A DNA stretch of 38,189 bases from an uncultured Eubacteriales bacterium (GTDB lineage: Bacteria > Bacillota > Clostridia > Oscillospirales > Acutalibacteraceae), in contig CAKTTT010000001.1 in the NCBI GenBank assembly GCA_934615635.1, positions 1-38,189 on the forward strand, in the 5' to 3' direction. This document shows positions 23,335 to 31,766 of this stretch, in pieces. The notes under the pieces are model-generated. The model searched no databases, was not told the DNA's origin, and was given only the letters and a program-made list of their open reading frames with translations. Within the stretch, counting starts at the first letter, position 1, and the number at the start of each line of letters is the position of its first letter. The position numbers and the translations under genes are program-made.

Positions 23335-25788
23335 TCATCGAATCTCTCTCAACGGCGCTCCCCATTCGTAAACCCCATGAAAGCGCTCCGGCGTCATGAC
23401 CAAGGCCTCGTTATTCCAGTAAAGATGCAGATCCTCCAGATTACTCGGCAATATCACTCTTCTCAGGAACAAGTTATTCCGAAAGGCGGCCCAGTCGTTG
23501 CTGCAGATCCACACCACGCTCTGTTCCGGCTGCAGCGGATGATCTATTCTCTGCAGGACGCAATAAGGGCCTTCATAAAATACCTTCCCATAGCCAAATC
23601 CCCGTTCCGTACACAAAATCGGCCAGGATCGCCGGTATGCAGCCAGACGCTCGCTGCGGCTATGGATATCGTCCAATACTATGTAGCCGCCGCCTTCCCG
23701 CATCCCCTGCCACTCCTCCAGAAGAACCACCGGATAGGCGACCGCCAGATCCGGCGTATAGCCGTTACATACCGGCCTGGAAAAGCTCTTCGCAATACAA
23801 AGTAGCGCCGGATCGCCTGCCACGACCGTCAGCGGGGCATAGTAAACGTCCAGCAGGCCTATTCCCTTTTTGCCCTGCGGTGCGGGCTGCCTATCGTCCG
23901 GCTGCCAGCCGGACGGCGTCCTGGACAAATGCACGCTGGAACTTCCGGCCGGAAACAGCCGGATCTCCTGACGGTTGATGCGAAGGAGAACGCTTTCTTT
24001 ATCCCGCAGTCCGGGCGGCAGTTCCGCCGTCAGTCCGTCCGCATTCCTGCAGCGGATCTCCAGCCCGTAATCGGTGATGGCCGCGCGGATCGTCGCTTCT
24101 TTTTTCCCGAAACGGATCCCGTCCAGCTTGATCCAATACGCCTGCAGATGCCGATGATCCCTGGTTTTATAATAGATGGTGCTTGGAAAAGGGTCCCGTC
24201 TCTTTTTCAGCATATAGCTCAAGGTGTCCCGTTTGGCCAGCAGCGTCTGGAAATCCATGTGGTAGTAATTGAGGGCTTCTGCTTCTATCAGGCCGGGCAG
24301 CCGCCGGTACCATCGCTGAATGCACCGGTTATAGATCCGGGGCATTTGGTCTTCATGGGAAAAAGCGGTTATCACATTCACATGAAGAAGATTTCCCAGA
24401 AATCTGCTGTTCTGCATACCGGCCAGAGGGATGATTCCGGCGAACAGATGAGGATACATCTGGGCCAAATGCCAGGCGGCGCAGGCGCCGTTGGAATAGC
24501 CGGTAAGATAAATCCGCTCCTCATCGACGGAAAACTGCCGTTTGAGCTGTTCGATCTGTTCCAGCAGCGCCGCCTCGCCGATGTGGTTTCCCATAGTGAT
24601 CCCCTTGGGCGTTATATCCGCGAAGATAACCCCCTCCTCCCGAAAGGGGGCGAAGGACAGACAGTTAACCGTATAATACAAAACCGAAATCGTCAGAAAC
24701 AAAGGATATTTTTTCTCCGGCGTATAGCCTTCCGGCAGCAAATAATAACAGTGCTCCGACCGGCCGTCCAGAGCGGAGACGTACAGCAGTTCGTTGCCCA
24801 GCCTTGTGATGGATTTGCCGCGCCGATAATCCCGCATGAGTGCATAGACGCCATAACCGGAGGAGTAGAAAAAGGCCGGGTTTATGCTGTAATCCTCCTT
24901 ATTCAATTCCGGCAGCATCTCTTCGATCTTCAGCCGCGCGATTTCCGGAAGTCCCTCACGGGTCAGAAGCGCCTCCGCTTCCCTGGCCACCGCGCGGGTT
25001 TCCTCATCGTGATTGCGGCAGATCATCGGACTGGTGAGGGTATGCAGGTATCCTGCGGTATCCCTCAGTTTCATTTCCACCTGATAAAAATCCGGTCCTG
25101 GGAACAATTCCGGCGGGAATTGCGCGGTGTCAATCACTATTTCTTCAAAGAATCCTCCGGTCAGAGTCTGAAACACGCGTCCCTCCTGGTTCACCACCCG
25201 GATACTCAGGCGGCTCGCCGGATCAATATGCCAGCGGTCCTTCGGCCAGATGAGAAGCCTTTTCAATCCTCCATTAAAAAAGACTTCCCCATTCGTCGCG
25301 AAGGAAAACGCCTTGTTGACGAATATATAGGATTGATACAGCCGGGAGGAAAAGCCCGGACGGCTCTCTGCCCTCGCATCGTACAGTCCTAAAGCCACCG
25401 TGTGGATCCGATTCTCTTCTGTTTCGAACTCAAAAATATTTTCTCCTTTTTTCAGGTCGACAATGATATAATCATCCAAAAACAAATGGTGAATCGCCAC
25501 CAGTTCCCGGTTGAGCCACAGCCTGCAGGGCGCGGCAAAAACGGCCGTGAGAAACACCGGCATATCCTCCGGGCAGACAATGCGGCAGGACAAATAATAG
25601 GCCGTTGGGCTCGGAAACACCGGTAATTGTACCGCACCGGATATCGTCACCGGTTCCGCGTATTCCTGTTTGCGCTCCGGGGAATATCCTTCGGAAAAGT
25701 TAACCACCGTTTCTTTCTTTCGTCTATAATGCAGCCGCATCTGTGCGACTCGAATAATCGATCCGGTAAAAACAAGGGAGTTATCCAT
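23335..25788 (-). CDS. Giant multidomain alpha/beta hydrolase, paralogue A
   Basis: Protein of 817 residues from ATG 25788, chosen because AGGAG lies seven bases upstream; the frame is open for 63 more codons without a good site. The layout matches paralogue B: beta-rich N-terminus, central hydrolase core (about 345-520) with elbow TGYSNGAC (Ser432), then KRRDPFPSTIYYKT and a beta-sandwich region. Both share a closing pattern near LHLYWNNEALVM (LHPYWNNVALLH in B). Overall similarity is low but collinear, so the duplication is old. No signal peptide. I cannot assign a substrate. Confidence 0.8.
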   Translation of the reverse strand: MDNSLVFTGSIIRVAQMRLHYRRKKETVVNFSEGYSPERKQEYAEPVTISGAVQLPVFPSPTAYYLSCRIVCPEDMPVFLTAVFAAPCRLWLNRELVAIHHLFLDDYIIVDLKKGENIFEFETEENRIHTVALGLYDARAESRPGFSSRLYQSYIFVNKAFSFATNGEVFFNGGLKRLLIWPKDRWHIDPASRLSIRVVNQEGRVFQTLTGGFFEEIVIDTAQFPPELFPGPDFYQVEMKLRDTAGYLHTLTSPMICRNHDEETRAVAREAEALLTREGLPEIARLKIEEMLPELNKEDYSINPAFFYSSGYGVYALMRDYRRGKSITRLGNELLYVSALDGRSEHCYYLLPEGYTPEKKYPLFLTISVLYYTVNCLSFAPFREEGVIFADITPKGITMGNHIGEAALLEQIEQLKRQFSVDEERIYLTGYSNGACAAWHLAQMYPHLFAGIIPLAGMQNSRFLGNLLHVNVITAFSHEDQMPRIYNRCIQRWYRRLPGLIEAEALNYYHMDFQTLLAKRDTLSYMLKKRRDPFPSTIYYKTRDHRHLQAYWIKLDGIRFGKKEATIRAAITDYGLEIRCRNADGLTAELPPGLRDKESVLLRINRQEIRLFPAGSSSVHLSRTPSGWQPDDRQPAPQGKKGIGLLDVYYAPLTVVAGDPALLCIAKSFSRPVCNGYTPDLAVAYPVVLLEEWQGMREGGGYIVLDDIHSRSERLAAYRRSWPILCTERGFGYGKVFYEGPYCVLQRIDHPLQPEQSVVWICSNDWAAFRNNLFLRRVILPSNLEDLHLYWNNEALVMTPERFHGVYEWGAPLREIR

Positions 25789-26256
25789 GTATCGGCTCCT
25801 TCTATCCATAGTGATTTTCTTCCTCCTAGCGTAACACGCCGTTCCTCCTTCTTCCATGTGCGGCAGCCTCTCTCGTGCAGCGCCTCTGTTTAGTTCCGAC
25901 AGGCAAGGACCGGAAAACCGTATGGATTTTCTCTCTTTCCAGGGCTCTGCACGGAGAGGAAATATCCGCTTTTTCATCGATCAAAAGCAACTGCGGCTCT
26001 ACAATGCTTTTAACAGTAGTTATATATTCCGCCGATAAGTACGAAGACGGCAACCCCTCTGCCCAGGCACTCCCTTCGCACCTGTGGCGGGAAGGCGGCC
26101 CTTCGCCGCCTTATGGCAGGACCGCCGGACCAGCGGAGCTTATGGAATAACCCTCGCCGGCAAAGCCAGTGGTATTCCGCAAACGGCAGAGCCTTATGCC
26201 CCCCGCGTCCGCGCCAAAGATATATGTAGTTTCCGACAAATGACTTCTCGATGCAG
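25789..26256. other. Upstream region of the hydrolase operon
   Basis: About 470 bases with no gene I would call. Minus-strand ORFs upstream of 25788 continue the hydrolase frame but lack start signals. The mRNA start of the hydrolase operon should lie here; I see no clear -35/-10 pair. Confidence 0.4.
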
Positions 26257-26289
26257 GAAAGGCGCGAAGGGAGTCCCCTCGCGCCTTTC
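26257..26289. terminator. Hairpin terminator after the small-ORF operon
   Basis: GAAAGGCGCGA (26257-26267) pairs with TCGCGCCTTTC (26279-26289), with an inner GGG/CCC. It lies 12 bases after the stop codon of the 46-residue gene on the minus strand. The U run is poor (CCTTTCCT), so termination may be partial. Confidence 0.65.
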
Positions 26290-26300
26290 TTCCCGCGTCC

Positions 26301-26441
26301 TCAACGGCGGGGCTGTTCCTTTTCATAAGCGACCAGCACAATCTCCCGCTCGGTCAATTGCCCCAAATCTTTTTCCGCCTGCCGGAGCTTGTCCAACTGC
26401 TTCGGCTCCATTTGGGCGTAGTGATAGGCTTTCTCTTCCAT
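26301..26441 (-). CDS. Small conserved acidic/basic protein, 46 residues
   Basis: Short gene: ATG 26441, stop 26301-26303, 46 residues. It begins MEEKAYHYAQMEPKQLDKLR and continues through QLTEREIVLVAYEKE. It has a GGAG-type site just upstream and lies 12 bases after the stop of the helical-bundle gene, so the two are co-transcribed. It looks like a helix followed by a short strand. Function unknown; pattern and position support a real gene. Confidence 0.7.
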   Translation of the reverse strand: MEEKAYHYAQMEPKQLDKLRQAEKDLGQLTEREIVLVAYEKEQPRR

Positions 26442-26453
26442 GTCTCCGTCTCC

Positions 26454-26897
26454 CTACAGGAATTTCTTGAGCTGCTCCAGATTCCGCTCCTCGGTTTTCA
26501 GCAGCTTCTGGCCCAGCGCCAGCACCGCGCCGTCCGCATCGCCGTATTCCCTCAGCTTCTGGGTGATTTCGATAATGCCCATGTTGCTGCCCTGCATCAT
26601 CATCTCCGCCAGATGGGAGGAGGTCTTATCGATCATGGTATTCATGTTGACGGAGAGATAACTGGATATCTTCGCCATGGCGCCGATGCCCTTGGCTTCC
26701 TGGTGCTCCTCCCGGGCCATGGAGGCCGCGGCCTCACAGATTTCCTGGTACTCCCGCAGCTGGGAGAGTATCACCTCGCGAAAGGATGCATCCTCGCACA
26801 CCTCCAGCAGTTGAGGCAGAGTCTGTTTGCCCATCTCTGCATTTTTGTAGATAAAATTGAGAAGCTCCACATTGGTATTGACGGCGGCTGCGCCCAT
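26454..26897 (-). CDS. Uncharacterised four-helix-bundle protein
   Basis: Protein of 147 residues, almost entirely helical, with ferritin-like spacing: NVELLNFIYKNAEMGKQTLP, then REVILSQLREYQEICEAAAS, a long central helix (MAKISSYLSVNMNTMIDKTS plus HLAEMMMQGSNMGIIE) and a last helix ending EERNLEQLKKFL. The acidic residues do not form a clear di-iron pair. AAAGGTGTG precedes ATG 26897 by about eight bases. Relatives are common in Clostridia without assigned function. It shares a short operon with the 46-residue gene. Confidence 0.8.
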   Translation of the reverse strand: MGAAAVNTNVELLNFIYKNAEMGKQTLPQLLEVCEDASFREVILSQLREYQEICEAAASMAREEHQEAKGIGAMAKISSYLSVNMNTMIDKTSSHLAEMMMQGSNMGIIEITQKLREYGDADGAVLALGQKLLKTEERNLEQLKKFL

Positions 26898-26971
26898 TTT
26901 CTATCACACCTTTCCTGTTTTCCCCCTTAGTATGGCGCGTTTTCCGCCAGATATGCGACGCCTGACCCAAC

Positions 26972-27012
26972 AAAAAAAGGCTGGCCGGAGACGATCCCCG
27001 GCAAGCCTTTTT
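26972..27012. terminator. Bidirectional intrinsic terminator
   Basis: AAAAAAAGGCTGGCCGG (26972-26988) pairs with CCGGCAAGCCTTTTT (26998-27012) with one bulge. On the minus strand it ends the hemW/acetyltransferase unit 24 bases after the stop with a U7 run, insulating the helical-bundle gene. Confidence 0.9.
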
Positions 27013-27035
27013 AACAGATACACAGCCCGCGGCAA

Positions 27036-27647
27036 TTAACGATAATCCTCCACATCGAACGCCCGGTCCCGATAATAGTATTGCCGGTCCTCCTCGGTGA
27101 TTTCCCGCAGCACCCGGCAGGGATTGCCCGCAGCGACCCGATTATCCGGAATATCCCTGGTGACCACGCTGCCCGCGCCGATCACCACATTGCTGCCGAT
27201 GGAGACGCCGGGAAGGATCACCGCGCTGCCGCCGATCCAGACATTGTCCCCGATGGTGACGGGGATCCCGTATTCATATCCCGTATTTCGGCTGTCGGGA
27301 TGAAGGGGATGCCCCGCGGTATAGATAGAGACATTGGGGGCGATCATCGCATTTTTCCCGATTACCACCTTCGCCACATCCAGAATCGTCAAATTATAGT
27401 TGGCGAAAAAGTTCTCCCCCACCTCGATGTTGGCGCCGTAATCGCAATGAAGGGGAGCCTCCGCGAACACCCGCTCGCCGGTTTTACCGAAAATCTCTTT
27501 CAGCAGGGCGGGCACCCGCTCCCGCTCCTCCGGCGGCAGCAGATTGAACCGGTACAGCTTTTCCCGGCAGGCGGCCCGCTCCTCCTCCAGACCGTCCATC
27601 CAGGCCTTATAAGGCAGGCCCGCCAGCATCCGTTCCTTTTGATTCAT
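27036..27647 (-). CDS. Maltose/galactoside O-acetyltransferase-like hexapeptide protein
   Basis: Acetyl-CoA-dependent O-acetyltransferase of 203 residues in the Maa/LacA/NodL group. The N-terminal helical Maa domain (ERMLAGLPYKAWMDGLEEER) is followed by left-handed beta-helix repeats from about 70 to 180. The catalytic histidine is His113 in SIYTAGHPLHP. VTIGDNVWIGGSAVILPGV and VVIGAGSVVTRDIPDNRVAA are the diagnostic coils; AAGNPCRVLR closes the helix. It would act as a trimer on a sugar hydroxyl; the natural acceptor is rarely known. It follows hemW by 80 bases on the same strand. Confidence 0.93.
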   Translation of the reverse strand: MNQKERMLAGLPYKAWMDGLEEERAACREKLYRFNLLPPEERERVPALLKEIFGKTGERVFAEAPLHCDYGANIEVGENFFANYNLTILDVAKVVIGKNAMIAPNVSIYTAGHPLHPDSRNTGYEYGIPVTIGDNVWIGGSAVILPGVSIGSNVVIGAGSVVTRDIPDNRVAAGNPCRVLREITEEDRQYYYRDRAFDVEDYR

Positions 27648-27727
27648 TCCAGTCTCTCCTATCGGTTCCCTATTCCGCCCGGCATGGAAACGTCCGCAGT
27701 GGGCGGCGACAGCGGGCTACCCCTACA

Positions 27728-28837
27728 CTACAAATCCAAAATGCGGGCGATGACGGCGTTGGACAGCAGAAAGCCCTCCCTGGTCAGGCGGATCCCTTCG
27801 CTATCACAGGTCACCAAACGGCCGGGCAGGGCGGCGGCCCGCCTTCTCCACGCCGCCGGCAGGGGCCGTCCGAAGCGCCGTCGGAAGGCCGCCTCTTCCA
27901 CGCCCCGCGTCAGCCGCAGCCGCAGCAGGAGGTATTCCTCCTCCCCGCCGCTGGGCAGCCGCAGATCCGGCTCCTCCTCCAAAGGGCGTTGCCCCTTCAG
28001 AAACGCTTCCACGTCCGGAGGATAGAAAAAGCGGCGGCCGTCCAAAAAGGAATGGGCGGCCGGGCCGATCCCCAGATAAGGCTCGCCGTTCCAGTATTTC
28101 CTGTTATGGCGGCTGGAAAAACCGGGTTTGGCAAAATTGGAAATCTCATATTGGGCAAAGCCCGCCTTTTCCAACGCCTCGCAGGCGGCGAGATACAGCC
28201 GCGCGCAGCCTTCCTCGTCCGGGAGCCGCAGATCACTCCGGCGACCGAAGGGCGTCCCCGGCTCGATCTTCAGCAGATAGGCGGAAACGTGCGCCGCGCC
28301 CAGTTCGGCGCATACGGCGGCGCTGCGCGCCACCGCGGCGGGGGTCTGCCCCTCCAGGCCCAGCATCATATCCAGGGAGAGATTCTGTATCCCCGCCTTC
28401 CGCGCAGCCTCCGCCGCCGCCAGCACCTGATCCGGCGTATGGCGACGGCCAAGCCAGCGCAGCTCCTCCCTGTCGGCGGACTGCATCCCCAGCGACAGCC
28501 GGTTGCCGCCGGCGGCGGCAAAACACTGCAGCGTTTCCTCCAACTCGTCGGCGGGATTGGCTTCCAGGGTGATTTCCGCCTCCTCCAGGCCAAAAACTTC
28601 CCTTGCCTGCTCCAGTATGCGCTGCAGCCGCCTGCCGCCCAGCAGAGAAGGGGTGCCGCCGCCGAAATAGAGGGTATCCGCCCTCTCCCGCCGCCGGCCG
28701 CCCCATTCCCGCAGGCTGCGGCAGACCGCGTCGGTGTACCGGTCCATCCCTTCCTCCGTAGGCGGCCCGGAATAAAAATCACAGTACGGGCATTTGGACA
28801 GGCAAAAGGGCACATGGATATACAAGCCTATCGCCAT
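27728..28837 (-). CDS. hemW: HemW-like radical SAM protein
   Basis: Radical SAM protein of 369 residues. The 4Fe-4S cysteines are Cys12, Cys16 and Cys19 in HVPFCLSKCPYCDFYS, the HemW form rather than true HemN. YFGGGTPSLL, ITLEANPADE, RLSLGMQSADREELRWLGR, NLSLDMMLGLEGQT and the HemW C-terminal region (YEISNFAKPG, HNRKYWNGEPYLGIGPAAHS) follow in order. HemW is regarded as a haem chaperone rather than coproporphyrinogen oxidase, though it is often annotated as the latter. ATG 28837 follows GGGAGGTGAGAGG; the open frame upstream has no site. Confidence 0.94.
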   Translation of the reverse strand: MAIGLYIHVPFCLSKCPYCDFYSGPPTEEGMDRYTDAVCRSLREWGGRRRERADTLYFGGGTPSLLGGRRLQRILEQAREVFGLEEAEITLEANPADELEETLQCFAAAGGNRLSLGMQSADREELRWLGRRHTPDQVLAAAEAARKAGIQNLSLDMMLGLEGQTPAAVARSAAVCAELGAAHVSAYLLKIEPGTPFGRRSDLRLPDEEGCARLYLAACEALEKAGFAQYEISNFAKPGFSSRHNRKYWNGEPYLGIGPAAHSFLDGRRFFYPPDVEAFLKGQRPLEEEPDLRLPSGGEEEYLLLRLRLTRGVEEAAFRRRFGRPLPAAWRRRAAALPGRLVTCDSEGIRLTREGFLLSNAVIARILDL

Positions 28838-29020
28838 TCCTCTCACCTCCCGCGGCCTGGGGCCGTCACTACAAGGGCTTCGCCCGCCTTGCCGGCTAAA
28901 ATCGGCCGGCCGCTCCGGCGCGCCGCCCATAAAGCGGCGGAGGACGGAAGCAGACGGCGCTATCGGTCATTTACCCTCCGGTTCAACCGGGGGATTTTTC
29001 TTGCCTGCCTGGCAGCAAAG

Positions 29021-29056
29021 AAAAGGGGGCGGGGATCCTCCTCCCCGCCCCCGGTT
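29021..29056 (-). terminator. Intrinsic terminator after leuB
   Basis: On the minus strand GGGGGCGGGGA (29052-29042) pairs with TCCCCGCCCCC (29035-29025), followed by TTTTCTTT. It starts eight bases after the leuB stop and ends the amino-acid transport/leuB operon. Confidence 0.88.
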
Positions 29057-29059
29057 TCT

Positions 29060-30133
29060 TTACAGTGCGGCGACCACCGCTTCGCCCATGGCGGCGGTGC
29101 CCACCTTGGTGGTGCCTTCGGTATAGATATCCGGCGTGCGCACGCCGTCGTCCAGCACCTTCTCCACCGCGGTCTCGATGGCGTCGGCAGCGGCCGTTTC
29201 ATCCAAGGAATACCGCAGCATCATCGCACCGGAAAGGATGGTGGCCAGCGGATTGGCGATCCCCTTGCCGGCGATATCCGGCGCGGACCCGTGGATCGGC
29301 TCATACAGGCCCCGCTTGCCCTCGCCCAGGGAGGCGGAAGCCAGCATCCCGATGGAACCGGCCACCTGAGAAGCCTCGTCCGACAGGATGTCCCCGAAAA
29401 TATTGGATGCCAGCATAACGTCAAACTGCTTGGGATTGCGCACCAGTTGCATGGCGGCGTTGTCGATATACAGATGGTTGAGCTCCACATCCGGATACTC
29501 CTGCGCCACCCGCAGGACGGTTTCCCGCCACAGCCGGGAGGATTCCAGCACGTTGGCCTTATCGATATTGGTCACCTTTTTGTTCCGTTTCCGGGCGGAA
29601 TCAAAGGCCACCCGGGCGATGCGCTCCACCTCTTTGACGGTGTACATCTCGGTATCGAAGGCGGCCTCCACCCCGTCCACCGTTTTGCGGCCCCGTTCGC
29701 CGAAATAGATGCCGCCGGTCAGCTCCCGCACCACCATGATGTCCATACTGTCGCCGATGATATCCTCCCGCAGGGGGCAGGCGCTTTTCAGGGGGCCGTA
29801 GATCTTGGCGGGGCGAAGATTGGCGAAAAGGCCCAGCGCCGCCCGGATGCCCAGCAGGCCGGCCTCAGGCCGGAGGTTTCCCGGCAGGGTATCCCATTTC
29901 GCGCCGCCCACCGCGCCCAGCAGCACCGCATCGGAGGCAAGGCAGGTATCCACCGTTTCCTTGGGCAGGGGGACGCCGGTGGCGTCGATGGCGCAGCCGC
30001 CCATGAGCGCATCCGTGTAGTGCAGCTTATAGCCGAACTTTTCCCCCGCGGCGTCCAGCACCCGGACGGCCTCGGCCACGATCTCCGGGCCGATGCCGTC
30101 GCCGCGCAGCAGCGTGATGTTGTATGACTTCAT
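29060..30133 (-). CDS. leuB: 3-isopropylmalate dehydrogenase
   Basis: NAD-dependent oxidative decarboxylase of 357 residues for the third step of leucine synthesis. Family features: NITLLRGDGIGPEI at the N-terminus, LLGAVGGAKWD, the substrate arginines in LLGIRAALGLFANLRP and VVRELTGGIYFG, catalytic Lys in KVTNIDKANVL, metal-binding aspartates in NIFGDILSDEASQ, and NAD-binding GLYEPIHGSAPDIAGKG. ATG 30133 has AAAGGAC upstream. It is not near leuA, leuC or leuD in the window but follows an amino-acid ABC transporter by 77 bases. The arginine pattern fits true LeuB better than tartrate/malate relatives. Confidence 0.93.
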   Translation of the reverse strand: MKSYNITLLRGDGIGPEIVAEAVRVLDAAGEKFGYKLHYTDALMGGCAIDATGVPLPKETVDTCLASDAVLLGAVGGAKWDTLPGNLRPEAGLLGIRAALGLFANLRPAKIYGPLKSACPLREDIIGDSMDIMVVRELTGGIYFGERGRKTVDGVEAAFDTEMYTVKEVERIARVAFDSARKRNKKVTNIDKANVLESSRLWRETVLRVAQEYPDVELNHLYIDNAAMQLVRNPKQFDVMLASNIFGDILSDEASQVAGSIGMLASASLGEGKRGLYEPIHGSAPDIAGKGIANPLATILSGAMMLRYSLDETAAADAIETAVEKVLDDGVRTPDIYTEGTTKVGTAAMGEAVVAAL

Positions 30134-30210
30134 AAACCAATCTGTCCTTTCTTGAGGCTCCGCGCCCACGGGACGCAGGGCCATGAAATCGTAATCGGCG
30201 GGCTGTCCCG

Positions 30211-30972
30211 CTACTGATGAAAACGCGCCAAAAAGGCACGGGTGCGATCGCTTTGAGGATTCTCGATGACCTGACGGGGCTCTCCCTCCTCCACGATGAC
30301 GCCGCCGTCCATGAAGATCACCCGGTCGGACACGTCCCGGGCGAAAGCCATCTCATGGGTGACCACCACCATGGTCATATGCTCCTCCGCCAGGGTGCGG
30401 ATGACCTTGAGAATCTCCCCGGTCAGCTCCGGATCCAGAGCGGAGGTGGGCTCGTCGAAGAAAAGGATATCCGGATGCATGGCCAGGGCCCGGGCGATGG
30501 CCACCCGCTGCTGCTGTCCGCCGGACAGCTCGCAGGGATAGGCGTCGGCCTTATCCGAAAGCCCCACCTTCCGCAGCAAAGCCATGGCCTCCTCCCTGGC
30601 CTGGATCTTCTCCCGGCCCAGCACCCGCACAGGGGCCTCGGTGAGATTGCGCAGCACCGAAAAGTGAGGAAACAGGTTGAAATTCTGGAACACCAGCCCG
30701 AAGCGGCGGCGGATCTGCTGCAGCACGGCGGGGGGCGCGTATACCGCCTTGCCAGCCGCGCCGTTCTCGCACATGGTCAGATCACCGTAAACCACGCTGC
30801 CCGCATCCACCGTCTCCAGCAGGGTGGAACAGCGCAGCAGGGTGGATTTGCCGGAGCCGGAGGGACCGATCACCGACAGCACTTCCCCCTGGTTCACCTG
30901 GAAGGAGATCCCCTGGAGCACCTGATTGTCGCCGAAGCTCTTGTGAATATCGACGGCCTTCAACACACACAT
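30211..30972 (-). CDS. Polar amino-acid ABC transporter ATPase
   Basis: ATPase of 253 residues (GlnQ/HisP type). Walker A GPSGSGKST, Q-loop LVFQNFNLFPH, signature LSGGQQQRVAIARAL, Walker B DILFFDEPTSALDPE and H-loop VVVTHEMAFA are intact. An insertion of about 20 residues after the first strands (ENGAAGKAVYAPPAVLQQIR) is longer than in most relatives. The start has GGGAGGAGAAGGG upstream. It lies 15 bases after the permease stop. Confidence 0.95.
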   Translation of the reverse strand: MCVLKAVDIHKSFGDNQVLQGISFQVNQGEVLSVIGPSGSGKSTLLRCSTLLETVDAGSVVYGDLTMCENGAAGKAVYAPPAVLQQIRRRFGLVFQNFNLFPHFSVLRNLTEAPVRVLGREKIQAREEAMALLRKVGLSDKADAYPCELSGGQQQRVAIARALAMHPDILFFDEPTSALDPELTGEILKVIRTLAEEHMTMVVVTHEMAFARDVSDRVIFMDGGVIVEEGEPRQVIENPQSDRTRAFLARFHQ

Positions 30973-30987
30973 ACCCTTCTCCTCCCT

Positions 30988-31671
30988 TTACTGATAATAG
31001 GCCAGCTTCTTTTCCGCCACCGAGAAGCACTTGGAGACAATGGCGTTCATCGCCAGATAAAACAATCCGGCCACGAACACCGGCAGCAGCGTCGCCTGGG
31101 CGGAGGTGACCTCCCTGGCCAGGATAAACAGCTCCGCCACCCCGATGGTGGAAGCCAGAGCCGTATCCTTCACCAGCGTCATGAACTCGTTGCTCATGGG
31201 AGGCAGGATTTTTTTCACCACCTGGGGCAGCACGATGTGAAAGAAGGTCTGCCGCCGGGTGAAGCCCAGCACATCCGCCGCTTCCCGCTGCCCCAGAGAG
31301 ACGCTCTCGATGCCGCCGCGGTAAATCTCGGAAAAATAGGCCGCGTAGTTGAGGGTAAAGGCCACCACCGCCGCCGTCATCCGGTTGTTGAAGAGGAAGG
31401 CGATCACGGGATTGGAGAAATCCAGATTGTGGAAAATGGTGGTGGGCGCGAACCAGAAAAAGATCAACTGCAGCATGAGGGGCGTTCCCCGCATGATCAG
31501 CAGATACGCCCGCACCGGCCAGCTAATCCATTTGTGCCGGGACATGCGTCCCTGGGCCACCAGCAGCCCCAGGGGCAGCGCCAGCAGCAGGGTGAGGAAA
31601 AACAGGGTCAGCGTACCGACGGAGGCCTCCGCCATCTGCCGCAGCATCTTCAAGAACACGGTCCAAGTCAT
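30988..31671 (-). CDS. Polar amino-acid ABC transporter permease
   Basis: Permease of 227 residues (HisM/GlnP type) with about five membrane segments. The EAA loop that contacts the ATPase reads GQREAADVLGFTRRQTFFHI, followed by VLPQVVKKILPPMSNEF. The N-terminal YLLIMRGTPLMLQL motif is typical of the family. ATG 31671 follows GGGAGGAAGG; the frame is open further upstream without a start. Only one permease is present, so it should function as a homodimer. Confidence 0.94.
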   Translation of the reverse strand: MTWTVFLKMLRQMAEASVGTLTLFFLTLLLALPLGLLVAQGRMSRHKWISWPVRAYLLIMRGTPLMLQLIFFWFAPTTIFHNLDFSNPVIAFLFNNRMTAAVVAFTLNYAAYFSEIYRGGIESVSLGQREAADVLGFTRRQTFFHIVLPQVVKKILPPMSNEFMTLVKDTALASTIGVAELFILAREVTSAQATLLPVFVAGLFYLAMNAIVSKCFSVAEKKLAYYQ

Positions 31672-31717
31672 GGGTTTTCCTTCCTCCCGGCGCACTCGGG
31701 CGGCTCCTATGTAAAGC

Positions 31718-31747
31718 TTCACCGGGGCGAAACGCCGCCCCGGTGAA
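31718..31747 (-). terminator. Hairpin between binding-protein and permease genes
   Basis: A perfect 12-bp GC-rich stem (31718-31729 with 31736-31747) and 6-base loop with little U run. Such stems after a binding-protein gene protect its mRNA or cause partial termination, so the binding protein is made in excess over the membrane parts. Confidence 0.7.
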
Positions 31748-31766
31748 ACGCCAGCCTCCGCGGCCT

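Noticed and set aside
28976..29000. GC-rich hairpin followed by TTTTT on the plus strand
   Set aside because: It looks like a terminator, but no plus-strand gene lies upstream and the loop would be too tight; probably chance.
27989..30127. 712-codon open frame on the plus strand
   Set aside because: It lies opposite hemW and leuB, both firmly identified. Its translation is rich in Gly, His, Arg and Gln without domains; the lack of stops comes from GC-rich codon use on the other strand.
30217..31746. 509-codon open frame on the plus strand
   Set aside because: It is antisense to the ABC transporter ATPase and permease genes, with low-complexity content and no family pattern.
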